The notes beneath the pieces are model-generated. The model saw only the letters and a program-made list of their open reading frames with translations. It did not search any database and was not told the origin of the DNA. A stretch of DNA of 64,000 nt from Ophiura sarsii (taxonomy: Eukaryota; Echinodermata; Ophiuroidea; Amphilepidida; Ophiuridae), in contig CM069457.1 in NCBI GenBank assembly GCA_035610835.1, positions 44,371,319-44,435,318 on the forward strand. The letters are read 5' to 3'. This document shows, piece by piece, positions 1 through 10,800 of the stretch (its first letter is position 1; the number at the start of each line of letters is the position of its first letter). A program made the translations under genes and the position numbers.

Positions 1-559
1 CGTTTTGATGCCATTGGATTTTGTCTAAAATTATTGACAAAATGAATGACGAGGAATATCAAAAATTTGAAATACTAAAAATACGGTTTTATTTACCAAT
101 TAGTTGTAAAATCGAAATCGTTGCTTCGTGTGAAGATCGAAAGATAGATGAGAAAGGATGAGCCCCGTAATGTAAATATAGCAACCGATGACTCAATCCA
201 ATCAGCTAAACAGACAAACGCACAAAGCAAAGGATCATCGCTTTTCGCGGGAACGGAAGACAACGTATTTTATCTTTTATTTTTGATATCCTCTCGGTAC
301 AAAGACAAAGATGCGAATGAGATGTTGGGCACCGAAATGGAGCGGGCATGAAAAACAACCCGGAAGTGACACGTGATTGGTCGGAGGTAACCATGGTTGC
401 CCAACGCAATTCCTGACAATAACAATTTTCGCTCCAATGGGTAAAAGAGTTCGATCTATTATATTGCTCAAACTTTATTATGCTATCTACAGAAGATAGC
501 ATACTGTAGCAACCCTTGTATCTACTACCTTCATCATTGTAATGATCAGATTATATTAC
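1..559. other. no gene recognised
   Basis: No exon with convincing splice sites or protein similarity was seen. The open frames at 148-502 overlap on both strands and look random. Confidence 0.4.
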
Positions 560-680
560 TTAAAGGGTCATTCAGTGGTATGTTGGAGGCTGCGCCCTCA
601 ATTTAAATCTGGGATTCGTATATTTTTACAATTGTATTACATGTATAAGGAAAATCAGCCCTCTTTGTACAACAAAACGT
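560..680 (+). repeat. dispersed repeat end, inverted copy at 45.99-46.13 kb
   Basis: A segment holding TTGGAGGCTGCGCCCTCAAT, just inside an AAAGGGTC-type end, recurs in the opposite orientation near 46080-46130. The shared part continues through a TGTACAA/CCCTCTTTG stretch. This is probably the terminus of an interspersed transposon; the other end was not identified. Confidence 0.55.
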
Positions 681-1444
681 TGATTAAATATTTTGATCTT
701 AGAATGTAGAGCCGTAAGATCAGCATTTTGTACTACGGGCTGAGAATAGCGGTAATATTTCATCATGTTTAAACATTGTTTTCATCAAGTTTCACTGTTT
801 TTTTGTGAGTGGCAACAACAATATTGACCATTATTAATGTTCATCTTTAATTTGTGAGTACATTTTGTAAAAAAATAAAATCTTCCAACACTACTGAATA
901 GCCCTTTAATGTTAGCCAATCTTGCCGAGGACCAGCACCGGTAGCGTGGCGACAGTGCTGATCCCAGGTTAACAAGACACACTGAAAGAGGACTACAGGA
1001 ACATGTATTTACCAGTTCAAAGCTATATCAATTCTCCTTTTATTTCACATCTTACAAAATCATCTTCCCAAAAATCTTGGCATAATTCCATCCCTAATAA
1101 CTAATCTGATTGGTTAATAGTTCGAGTCCACCTCTCCCTGACCGCGTCTATAAACACCCAAGGGCGTGCTCATGGCACATCACTGTACAGGAGGTGCCGG
1201 ACACGAACTATTATCAATGAATTATTACTATTATATAAATTACAAATCACTAAGTGACGACCTATGGCCGTCACACTAGTGTTCACCAGATGCACTTTAC
1301 ATTAATTACATTTCAAAAGCCCTTTTTATCAATTTAACGTCTAACTCTTCACTATTTACAATTGGCCATATTAAATTATATCACATGGCCGCATTACTTT
1401 TAACAATTGTCACTTGTATCTTTCGATTTATTTACATTAACATA

Positions 1445-1878
1445 CAGTAGCGTAGCCAGGGTCACTTGTCAGGGGGGGGGGGGGGGGGGCAAAGGGTATT
1501 TTTTCCCGGTGAGCACCAGTTCGACCCGGTGGCGTAGCCAGGTTTTTCATGTAACTTTTTTTAATTGCCGTCGAGTAAGAAAAATGACAAGCGGGGGTGG
1601 GGGGTGTTTAGAGGCGTTGCGTCCCCATACCGGCGTGAAAAACCGCAATTTCCAACTAATTTGCATGTCTTCCTTTCTCCTTTCTGTCCGTTTCCTTTCC
1701 CTTTCCTTCCCTTTCCCTTTTTCCTTTCCTTCCCTTTTTTCCCTTTCCTTTCCTTCCTCTTCTCCCTTTCTTTCCCTTCCCGATTTTCGGCTTAGTTCCC
1801 GATTTCCCGGTGAAATTATTTTCAGGGGGGCACTCTGTCCCCCCCCCCCCCCCTTGCCCCCGTCTGGCTACGCTACTG
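1445..1878. mobile_element. hAT-type MITE with exact 8-bp target duplication
   Basis: The ends are inverted copies, CAGTAGCGTAGCCAG on the left and CTGGCTACGCTACTG on the right. They are flanked by the identical octamer TTAACATA at 1437-1444 and 1879-1886. An 8-bp duplication with CAG..CTG ends is the signature of hAT transposition. Inside are a poly-G run, a polypyrimidine stretch (about 1670-1800) and a poly-C run. No transposase is present, so it is non-autonomous. A second inner GGTGGCGTAGCCAGG near 1530 suggests a nested or duplicated end. Confidence 0.9.
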
Positions 1879-1886
1879 TTAACATA

Positions 1887-3389
1887 AGCATCATGTGAGC
1901 GAGTATTTGGTTCTCATGTGGTATACACACCAATTAACTTTCTAGATACAGGGTGTATCAGAATGAACTATAACACCATATATTTTTAAAATACATAAAA
2001 AATACAAAACGAAATTTAAACACCTGCTATATAAAGGTGAACATGTGTTCCTACATTTCATTGAGATATCTCTTTTTGTTCTCGTTTGGCAAGACTTAAT
2101 CGAAAATCGATGAAAAACATGTTTCCAATTTGTAAGCTCAAATAATTCACAGACCTTGAAAAGCAATCGACAAATCTGATTAACGCATGGTTTCTATTTA
2201 TGCGTATATCAATTCGACCAAAATTGAAATCTACCATCTTTAACAGAAAAAAGTATCTATTTTCCATCAGCCAATATATTGATTTGCCCTATTTTCACCC
2301 ATTTCACAACTTTAAAAAGCTTCGGTCATATTTCTGTATGAAGAACATGAATTACAATCTCATTCCTTCCTACAGTGAAGCAGCCATCATTGTACTTTCC
2401 AAAAATGATGTAAACATTAACATTCATTTTTTCAACGTGGGTTAAGCCATTTTGTAGAATAGTGATGTTTGAAAAAATTACATTTAACCCCTAAAGTGAA
2501 GTTTGTTTTAATTGGCTTAATATTCAGGGTTTGTACATGTAGCCAAGATGTTGATCTATGAATTTTAAGAAAAAAAGGTTTCTGTAATGGACACAGGGCA
2601 CATAATCTCCTGGCCATGGTCAGACTCACACGGGTGAACTTCGATCAGCCCACCGCGCATGACACAGATTTGTCCGGGAACCAATCACATAGCATGGAGG
2701 TCGAGCTGACATAGTGTGCACCATGGATGACCATTCGGGCCGAGGTTGACCTCACATACTTTACGCGGGTCAACCTCATGTGACAGGCGTCTATTGTTGT
2801 ACCAGAGAGCAGTGTTGCCAGGAAAAAGTGCACATTTACCTCTTTGGTCTTGACATGAACCACCTATCAGTAATATTTTTCAATATAAGAAAGAAGAAAA
2901 AAGACTGGACTGATCTTACATTCTCAAAATTCATAAGTTGAAGTGTACTACCAACAATACAGTATACACAAATTTGTATTAGAGTGAAATTCATCCCATT
3001 ATATCACAGATGGTGGAAACATCTGTGATTATATTCACTCACTTGGAGCGTGCTTTGAGGTCAATTGGGTGCAAAATGCAAGACCGTTTAGTTTTGCGTT
3101 TACTTTTGAGTTTAGAAATTTGCGTTTACTTTTGAGTTTACTTTTAGTTTGTCCAAAAGTAAACGCTCATAATTTGCAGTGTTACTAAACTACATTATTA
3201 CAAGAAATATATACACAAACAAGTGAAATAAATGTGTTTGAATATATTTACCGAGTAGGTGACAACAAAAAAAAAAAGAACAGGCCTGATTTACCCATAT
3301 TTTAGAAATTGGTGATTTTTTTTAATGCAATTTAATACCGACAAAATGTTTACAATTTTTCTGATTGTACGGTAATTTTGAAGGGGATT
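1887..3389. other. intergenic, repeat fragments only
   Basis: No exon is supported. The ACAGGGTGTATC end near 1950 resembles MITE ends at 4958 and 8266. The 2600-2870 stretch has an inverted diverged relative at 58800-59050, sharing GGTTGACCTC-like and CATGTGAC-like blocks. Short repeats of GCGTTTACTTTTGAGTTTA lie at 3098-3150. Confidence 0.4.
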
Positions 3390-3665
3390 TTTTATTTTTT
3401 GTGAAAAAAGTCTGACCGACAGATCAAATTTGAGAGGTCGGTTTGCCCGCAGAATAGGATTTCATTTTGTGTAGCGTTACTGTAATGATTTAAAATGACA
3501 GGGTATGTCAAAATGTGTCCCATGAGGGACATAGCATGTAAAAAAAATACATTCCATGTGTTTTTGTTTCTAAAAAAGGCAGTTCTGGAATGGCGCATCT
3601 CGGCTGGTAACCAATTAGCAGCAAATGTATCATTTGTATTGATCAGGCCTGGAAATAAAGGGTTC
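3390..3665. repeat. interspersed repeat, related copy at 7.44-8.15 kb
   Basis: The order of blocks (GAGAGGTC, AGGATTTCATTTT, TCCCATGAGG, then TTGTATTGATCAGGCCTGGA) is shared with 7440-8145. Both copies end in GATCAGGCCTGGAAATA. The two copies flank the inverted-repeat element at 3.7-6.5 kb. Confidence 0.6.
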
Positions 3666-4597
3666 AAAAAAAGTAGCCCCCCCCCCCCCGGGCCGCGTCT
3701 TTATTTTCCGTAATACATATTTGTTCCTATCTTACATAAGAACATCATCTCTCGTATGCGCAGTTCAGTGAACGACTTTCCTTATTCGGAACAGTTTAAC
3801 CGCGGATTCAAGATGAGTTATGAGACAAGCTGCCTATATTTACGGCAGCGCCCGTGGTAAACACAAACTCACTGCGATCAAGAACTTTCGTCTATGCGGC
3901 AGTAATAATCTCTGTGTGGATACTTGGGAAAGTATGTAAAAACCTCGCTCGATATGCTCATGAAAGTATGCTTTAGGATTGAAAATAAAACAACATAATG
4001 AGAAAAATATGGGGATTCTTCTGATCAAAATATCTTGATGTGAACAAAAATCATAGCCCCAAAAAGTGATCAGAACATACACCTTTAACTCAAAATAATA
4101 AAACTACTTTCGAATGTGATAATTCCATTTTTCCACTTGTCAAATGAACCGATAGTACCAAAGTGCCATCTCAATCGGCAGACTGGGGTCAGGGGTCATA
4201 CCGCTCCCCACACTTGTTCTCATGACTACGCCAATAATTTCACATGCAAAAAGTAAATATGCAGTTATATCAGTCAACCTAGAATTAAGAAACAGGTGCA
4301 TATTTTACATTAATTGCATGGGTGCTTAATTGAATGAATACTGTATTACCTTTCGTTTCTGTATGCTCTTCAGGCAGTGCGGTATGATTGACAACACATT
4401 CACAAAGTTCATGTCACAAATTGAAATCTAACCAAGTAGATTTGTGCATAGCAAAGTCCCACAGAAATGTTTCATGAAGTTGTGACATGGGACGTGTGTC
4501 TTGTTATAAAGAAAGAGTATTCAAGCAAATCTGAATCCTGACATAATACTAATAATATAATAGTAAACTTAGTGTAGTTATTTTTATTGTATTTTAC

Positions 4598-4819
4598 CTT
4601 GTACACCACCTTGGTAAGAGAGATATTAGGGAATGTCTGTCGAACTCGCCATGTACACAATGATGAGCCCTCAAAGTGCTTCACCCACTCCCGTGCCTCC
4701 TCTTTATTCTTGGCCTGTAGCCGTATTGTGGCAACAAATGCAGAGGGGAGTCCATTGCCAGCTGCCCTTGTTTCATCAAATGTGCACAAATGGTGCATAT
4801 TGTCTTGTGGCAGAAGGTC
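4598..4819 (-). CDS. exon 2 of transposon-type gene
   Basis: This 222-bp open exon reads on the minus strand from an acceptor CTACAG|GACC (exon start 4819) to a donor AAG|GTAAAAT (exon end 4598). It is phase 0 on both sides and so joins exactly to the exon at 6028-6273. It encodes 74 residues. The core is a KNKEEAREWVKHFEGSS helix-like stretch followed by TWRVRQTFP. In MULE/FAR1-like transposon proteins of invertebrates, similar text comes just before a CQH-containing zinc-binding region; I could not find that next exon. An alternative donor, AAG|GTGGTG, lies 12 bp earlier. Family assignment is from memory and tentative, but the exon itself looks real. Confidence 0.6.
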
Positions 4820-6027
4820 CTGTAGTTTGAAATAAAAGAATAAATGATATAAATTGAATGTTCTAGCAGATTCCAGATGGGATTAATTAATAAGCTTCTT
4901 TTCTAAACTTAATAAACGACAGGTTTTGTCTCGATAACATCTATTATTACAAAATACAGGGTGAGTCAAAAAGACTGCAATAGTGGAAAGAAGCCATCTT
5001 GTTTTCAAAACCAAGTTGAAGTTTGCAACTTTTTAAACGTTGCAAGAATGATATATTTGTTCCTAACTTAAGGGAAGTGTCAACCAAAAAGCAATTTGCA
5101 GGCCGATAATATGCAAGCGTATGGATTTTCCGCCTTTCTACCAGGGGTCGCATTCTGACGCGTCTGCGGGTCCTAGACCTCTCACTTTCTAATAGTGACG
5201 CGTCAGGTTTCAAATGGGAAAGACTTGCGGGTCCCGATCAAAATTGAAGGGACCCCTTAAATTTGACGATGTATGGAAATGAAAACCTTCAGAAATTCTG
5301 TAAATTCTGTAAATTATATATCCATCCTTTGCTCACAATATAAATTCATTAAAACTGTCCGTAAAAAGTAAAATGTTCAAATACCCAAACCTCAGGACCC
5401 CTATAATTTCTAGGGGGACCCCTTAAATTTGTTTTTTGAAGTCCAACGGGGTCCTGAAAAATGCCATGGGACCTCTCACATTTTTGATCCAGTGCTATCC
5501 CTGCTTTCTACAATATGAATTTCAAAATATGCCAGTGCCTCGACTTGAGACACTCATGTAGGCGCGAAAATGTGTTACTTTACGGTGCTGCAATTTCATT
5601 TGAATTAGTAAATTAGTAAATGACGCAGTACGTCATTGTCAACTCTTTGTCATGGATTGGTGAAACCTCTAAATACTCCAACTAATAACAGAGTTTTGAC
5701 AGATTATGAATTTGGATGGATCAGTGTTTTTGACGATATCGGGAGAGCTAGGTTGTTCCAATCGGCGACAGTCCTCATGAAGAGGGAGTTCTTCCTCTTC
5801 CTCCGATTTTAAAAGAGCAGTGAAGATAGGCCTAGATGCACTGCGACTGACTATCCCTAGAATAATTATGATTATAATTCTAGAACCTAGAAATTATTAT
5901 TACATGATCATGATGATTAATATTATGACATTTGTTATGACATTTCTTCGACGTCCTTTTGGGTGCTTTTGTTAAATTGTTGTTGTGACAGACAAGTGAC
6001 TAGCACTCTTTTAAAGCTACCTCTTAC

Positions 6028-6273
6028 CTGAAGTACAGTTGGTAGCTGCATACCGATACATGGCTCAGCGATGACACCGCTTGTCGTACTAGTACATGTA
6101 GTAGTAGTACTGTTACTGAGTCTGATACTTCCACTACTACTGTCACTGTCATTGATACTGTAGCTAGGCGTACTACTACTACTAAGTGCACTTGCAGTTG
6201 CACTACTAGTAGTAGTAATACATGTACTACTACTTGCACTACTAGTAGTAGTAATACATGTAGGACTACTCAT
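6028..6273 (-). CDS. exon 1 of transposon-type gene, Ser/Thr-rich leader
   Basis: The frame starts at ATG 6273-6271 and runs 82 codons to CTTCAG|GTAAGAG (exon end 6028), phase 0, matching the next exon. The first ~55 residues are almost only Ser and Thr with a few Ala, Cys and Ile. At DNA level they come from an ACT/AGT trinucleotide tract, including a ~33-bp unit (ACTAGTAGTAGTAATACATG) repeated at 6204-6262. The last ~25 residues (from about GVIAEPCIG) have normal composition. The Ser/Thr run is therefore likely a recent, length-variable expansion. No promoter element was recognised upstream. Confidence 0.5.
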
Positions 6274-6529
6274 GGTGGATGACAGTTTGTTTACTGTGGC
6301 ACCACTTGTTGTACTAGTAGTAGTATTTCGTTAGTTGTTGTCTGCTCGGTGAAAATTGTAACTCCCGCAAACTACCAATACACAGCTCGTCGTAATCTCG
6401 CAACTACATACGCGGTTATAAGTATGTGTGAAATTGTGAACTGCGCATACGAAAGATGATGTTCGCATGACAGATAGGAACAAATATGTATTACGGAAAA
6501 TAAAGACGCCCCCGGGCCAGAATTTCGTC

Positions 6530-6710
6530 AAAGGTGGCGAGAATCCATTTAGATTCCTGCAGAGGATTTTGCGAGAATCTATGGATTCTCCTCAATTCAA
6601 ATAATGTGTAGCCAGAATATCTCTACGAGAATCAACATGGATTCTCACAACTTTACTAGCGGGAATCTTTGCGAGAATGGATTCTCGGATTCTCCTCGAA
6701 ATTCTGACCC
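6530..6710. repeat. AGAATC/GATTCTC motif cluster
   Basis: GAGAATC or GATTCTC, sometimes with ATGGATTCTC, occurs more than ten times in both orientations. This gives many short hairpins directly outside the right end of the 2.8-kb element. Confidence 0.5.
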
Positions 6711-6744
6711 TGCCCCCTCCCCCCTAAAATGAGGTCACATTTCT

Positions 6745-7690
6745 TTGCATAACTCCATACACAATGAGATGTTTAGAAAAGAAGAAAAAAACACTTATGA
6801 AAAGGGAAAATGCATGGGTATCAAAAAAAAAGTCTCCCTTTCAATATTGTGTTTACTTGTCTCAAAATGGTCACATTTCCCCAAAATGATGTTTTCAGGA
6901 AAAGTGGCACTCAAGATCCGATACAATCAAGTTACAAAAGTAACAACACCAGTCTCCAGTGAAATCTTCATATTAATTTGTTTAATATGGCGACGAAAAA
7001 AAAGAAATCCTGCTGTATGGCAAACCGACCTCTCAGGATGGGACGGTCGATCGGTCTTTTTTCCCCAACTTTTTTCCCTTTGAAAATGACTGTAGAAAAT
7101 CAAACAAATGTGCGAAAATCTTGCCGTATTTTGACAAGATCCCAACAAAATTGGGTCGGTATTCATTTGCATGTGAACATTATTTTCACCATTTTCGAAC
7201 AAAATGCGTCTGTCGGGCCTGTAGAACAGGGTTTTTTCCCGTTGCATTAAATGACAAACAACAGAAACCCTGTTCTATGTGCCAACTGACTTAATTGTTT
7301 TTAGAAATTGATGAAAAGTGCCAATGAATACCACCCCACCCTTTTTTATTGTCAAAATCCAGCAAAATGTTTACAGATATGTTATGAATTTCTATGGTCA
7401 TTATGTAGGGGAAAATATAAATTTAAAAAAACACCCTGACCTGAGAGGTCCATTTGCACACGTGTAGAACAGGATTTCATTTTTGGTCACCTTACTGTAT
7501 CAACTAAACAACAGGGCATGTCAAGAAGTTTCCCATGAGGTACATAATTATAAATTCCATTCCACTGTTTCTAAAATAAATGGTTGGTAAGCCGTGTCCC
7601 CTGAAATTCAACACATTCCAATTGGCCATCGTATGAACTAGATTTGTACCCTGCATTTGACGATTGTATTCACATATTTTTTTTTTTTTT
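6745..7690. repeat. interspersed repeat with ATGATGTTTTCAG core
   Basis: ATGATGTTTTCAG followed by an AAAGTGGCACT-like block (about 6889) recurs at about 11673, 11862 and 42270, and inverted near 42420. No coding function was seen; overlapping frames on both strands look like shadows. Confidence 0.45.
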
Positions 7691-7696
7691 TCACAG

Positions 7697-7853
7697 ATAA
7701 TATGGACGGCAATAAGGTGTTTTTTCCATGTTTAAATTGAGAGAACTACCCATTACCGCATAAGGGGGGGGGAGATAATATGTACGGCAATAAGGTGTTT
7801 TTTCCATGTTTAAATTGAGAGAACTACCCCATTTAGCGCATAATGGGGGGGGG
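7697..7853. repeat. 79-bp tandem duplication ending in poly-G
   Basis: Two adjacent copies run from AGATAATATGGACGGCAATA through ATTGAGAGAACTACCC to a G tract of 8 and then about 10 bases. Confidence 0.8.
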
Positions 7854-8664
7854 GGGGTTGAAGTAAACCAAGGTTTATTTTCTAAGATACAAAGCGCCAT
7901 ATTATATTTGTTTGCCAAAAGTTTCATAGTGATAAGTTAAGCAATTACAACAAAATGGTGAAAAACATTTACACCTTTTCATAGCCGACACAAACAAATA
8001 ATCCTGGGTCCAAGTGGACACCCCTATAATTATGTACTTTTGAAATAATTGTTTTGCAAACTTATTTTACTACAACTAATATTTACAAACTTACACTAAA
8101 AATTTCAATACATGTATCACTTGTATTGATCAGGCCTGGAAATAGCACCCACCAACCCCCACCTCATACTAGACACTTCAAAAACTGAGAGAGATGCATT
8201 TTTAGAATGATACAGTACATATTTGTGAGGCAAACAGAAAATAAAATCGGTTTGGCCTACATGTACAGGGTAGGTAAAAAAACTCTGCAATAGTTCTTTT
8301 CATGATGCATGGAATTGTTTTAACTTTGTAAGAATGACATATAATATTTTGTTCGAACAAATAATGTCAATCACATTTACCGTTTGTCATTGGTGAACCT
8401 TCTTCCCGAGGGACCCACATTTTATATTTGTCCATGAGCCATCAAAAACTGGCATGAATAAGAGCACAAGCTTCACCAAAGGTTCACCAAAGACAAACGG
8501 TAAATGCAATTCAGGCTGCACACATTTCATTTTCCACTTTGAATATCCCGCCAACAATTAATGTTGGTAGTCTGTGATTCATTCAACATGGTATTTGTAT
8601 CACTCCTGCATTAAAGTCATACTGTTATTACTGTTATTTAAATTTGGCACACAAAACAGGTTTT

Positions 8665-9037
8665 TTTAAAGCTATATTGTGTGATCTTTTCCAGGGGATG
8701 CCCTCAATCCTCGAGAAAAAAATTGGAAGGAGATTTTATTGCTGATTTACATTTCTGATCATAAATTATGAATATATTCCAAGTTCCAGAGCGATACGAT
8801 TCCTAATTACATGTACCTCAAAATCATGGTTTTAGAGTGAATTTAGAGTAAAATTTAAAGAAAAAAAAGATTGTCCCGGTACTGGGACAATCTATTTTTC
8901 AACCTCTTAAAACCATGATTTTGAAGTAATCTTTATGATTTATGATCAAAATGTAAATCTGCAAGAAAATCTGTTTTCATAGTAAAAAACAATGTTAGAG
9001 GGTGCTAATTGAAAAAGATCACATAATATGCCTTTAA
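8665..9037. mobile_element. foldback MITE
   Basis: Arms of about 150 bp are inverted copies (TTAAAGCTATATTGTGTGAT at the left, ATCACATAATATGCCTTTAA at the right). They meet at a near-palindrome, ATTGTCCCGGTACTGGGACA. No coding sequence. Confidence 0.8.
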
Positions 9038-9199
9038 GCTAAATTGAGTTTAAACATGTTAAATCGATGTGATCATATGAGTTCAATGAGACAATTCTTG
9101 TTCTTTCCATGGTTAACTGCAAATGTTGATAAATGGATCGACCCATTTGTAAGAATGGGGATATACTGAATGAGGGCAGCATCACGTGTCTGAATGTTT

Positions 9200-9935
9200 A
9201 ACATACGATGATACACATCTCTCATGAGTTCATTATCTGTACAGCATCACATGTGTCTGAATGTATACAATATTCGATACACATGTTTGAGTTCTATGAG
9301 ATTATCTGTACAGAACACTGTAAACTCAAAGTGTCTATAATTGGACAAAACATCTACAATTTGTTGTGCTCAGTGAATGGGGAATTAGCTTAAATTGTTT
9401 GTACACTCAATTATAGACACGGTTTTTTAGACAAGCTATTCAAATGTTTGACTAAAAAATAAATAGAATTATAGACGTGTAGCCCAATTGGTGCAAAACT
9501 GTAAATCTTTACCACTGTTGAGTGTGTTTGGTGAGCTGGAAAATTGGATTTGGGTGGTAACTGGTCCAATACCGTGTCAATAATTGTGTCTACACTTCAG
9601 TCTTGTAAAGGTACAACTAAGGCTTAATACAGCTCTCCAATGGTAGAGGTTTTGTCCAATTGTAGACACTTTGCGTTTACAGTGGAATTTGTCAGCAGTT
9701 GCATCCAAATTTCTCAATTTGAATACTTTTCTATGTGTTAATAGTACTTTACTTGTATTTTTGGGACGCTTTCCTTTTCTTGGGTACACACTTGTATGTT
9801 TGGGATGCTTTCCTTTTCTTGGGTACACCCGCTTTCCTTTTCTTGGGTACAACCTTAATGTGCATAACTTGTCTGAACATATAACAGACGATACAAGTCT
9901 CTCATGAGTGCTATGAGATTATCTGTACAGAATTT
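9200..9935. repeat. nested direct and inverted repeats downstream of exon 4
   Basis: A ~70-bp block (ATACACATCTCTCATGAGTT ... GATTATCTGTACAGAA) recurs at 9208, 9270 and 9880. AAGTGTCTATAATTGGACAA at 9330 is inverted at about 9650-9670, so 9316-9687 can fold back. Confidence 0.65.
9700..9852 (-). repeat. partial copy of exon 4 sequence with a PRKGKR minisatellite
   Basis: Read on the minus strand, this holds three copies of a ~27-bp unit containing ACCCAAGAAAAGGAAAGC (YPRKGKR), then a segment whose translation THRKVFKLRN parallels TTRKSFKLRN at the end of exon 4 (9952). It looks like a diverged local duplication of the exon's 3' end in which the PRK part expanded. It may be an alternative exon, but no clean splice site is seen. 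Confidence 0.5.
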
Positions 9936-9951
9936 ATTATCAGTTACATAC

Positions 9952-10226
9952 CTATTTCTCAATTTGAACGACTTTCTAGTTGTTACTAGTTCTTTTCTTG
10001 GCAATTTATCACCATCAGTTGCGTCCACATGTACCTGTATTTGAAAGAGATCCACTTTTCTTTGTTCCAATACTATGCCGTACGTTTTGTTTCTTTTCTC
10101 CAGACCAATCAATGCCTGCTCCCAGGCCTGAGTAAAGCAACTTGACTCTTCTCTTTGTAGCTGATCTTCTGCACATGTCTTCACCTTTGCAGTTAAGAAT
10201 ATCTCCCTCATTGACGCATTCGTAAC
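9952..10226 (-). CDS. exon 4 of unrecognised gene
   Basis: The acceptor TTTGCAG|GTTACG puts the exon start at 10226. The donor AATAG|GTATGT puts the end at 9952. The exon is 275 bp, entering in phase 0 and leaving in phase 2, which agrees with exon 3. It encodes about residues 308-398 of the model. The segment is charged and rich in Gln, Lys and Glu: one stretch with a QAWEQALIGLEKRNKTYGI core looks helical, followed by a short basic end (PRKELVTTRKSFKLRNR). If splicing fails, the frame continues about 33 codons to a stop near 9855. I do not recognise the family. Confidence 0.6.
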
Positions 10227-10339
10227 CTGCAAAGAAAAAATAATTCATCAGTTATTTCTTGAGCAGTGTTGTGAGTTGGTAAATGTAACCAGTATTTACA
10301 TAGTAATTTACTGTGAATGTACCCTCATGAAAATTACAT

Positions 10340-10800
10340 GCATTTCTGCATGCATGTTACATGCATGAGATGGCATGCATGCATGCATGCATGCAACTAG
10401 CTATATTTTGGAACATTTTTAGCTAGTCACATGCATGTGCTTACATTAAACATGCATGCAGATGCATGCACAATGCTCTCTGCGCTAACATGCATGCAGC
10501 ATGCATGCACAATGCTCTCTGTGCCAACATGCATGCAACATGTATGCCAGATACTATATTGCATGCATGCAGAAATTACTAGCATGCAACTAGCTATATT
10601 TTGGAACATTTCTAGCTAGTCACATGCATGTGCTAACATGCATGCAGCATGCATGCACAATGCTCTCTGCGCTAACATGCATGCACAATGCTCTCTGTGC
10701 CAACATGCATGCCAGATACTCTATTGCATGCATGCAGAAATTACTAGCATGCAACTAGCTATGTTTTGGAACATTTCTAGCTAGTCATCACATGCATGTG
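10340..10800. repeat. ATGCATGC minisatellite, intron 3
   Basis: Three copies of a ~165-200-bp unit begin with CAACTAGCTATATTTTGGAA (10395, 10588, 10753). They are filled with palindromic ATGCATGC tracts and the phrase CACAATGCTCTCTG. Flipped AGCTAGT/ACTAGCT pairs make each unit self-complementary. Confidence 0.85.

Larger units (their letters stand above)
3697..6520 (-). mobile_element. 2.8-kb inverted-repeat element carrying a spliced gene (MULE-like?)
   Basis: About 75 bp after the left edge (GCGTCTTTATTTTCCGTAAT, then ATACATATTTGTTCCTATCT and a TATGCGCAGTTCA block) reappear inverted at 6440-6520. The repeats are good but not perfect. Between them lie the two coding exons at 4598-4819 and 6028-6273, both pointing away from the right end. 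The encoded segment resembles the N-terminal region of MULE/FAR1-type proteins as I remember them. I could not define a target duplication: the left end abuts a poly-C run and the right end abuts CGGGCC. It may be a damaged or non-autonomous copy, since no catalytic exon was found inside. Smaller nested repeats lie around 4950-5210. Confidence 0.55.

Noticed and set aside
1407..1898. 163-aa plus-strand frame
   Set aside because: It lies almost wholly in the hAT MITE and consists of Gly, Phe/Ser and Pro runs.
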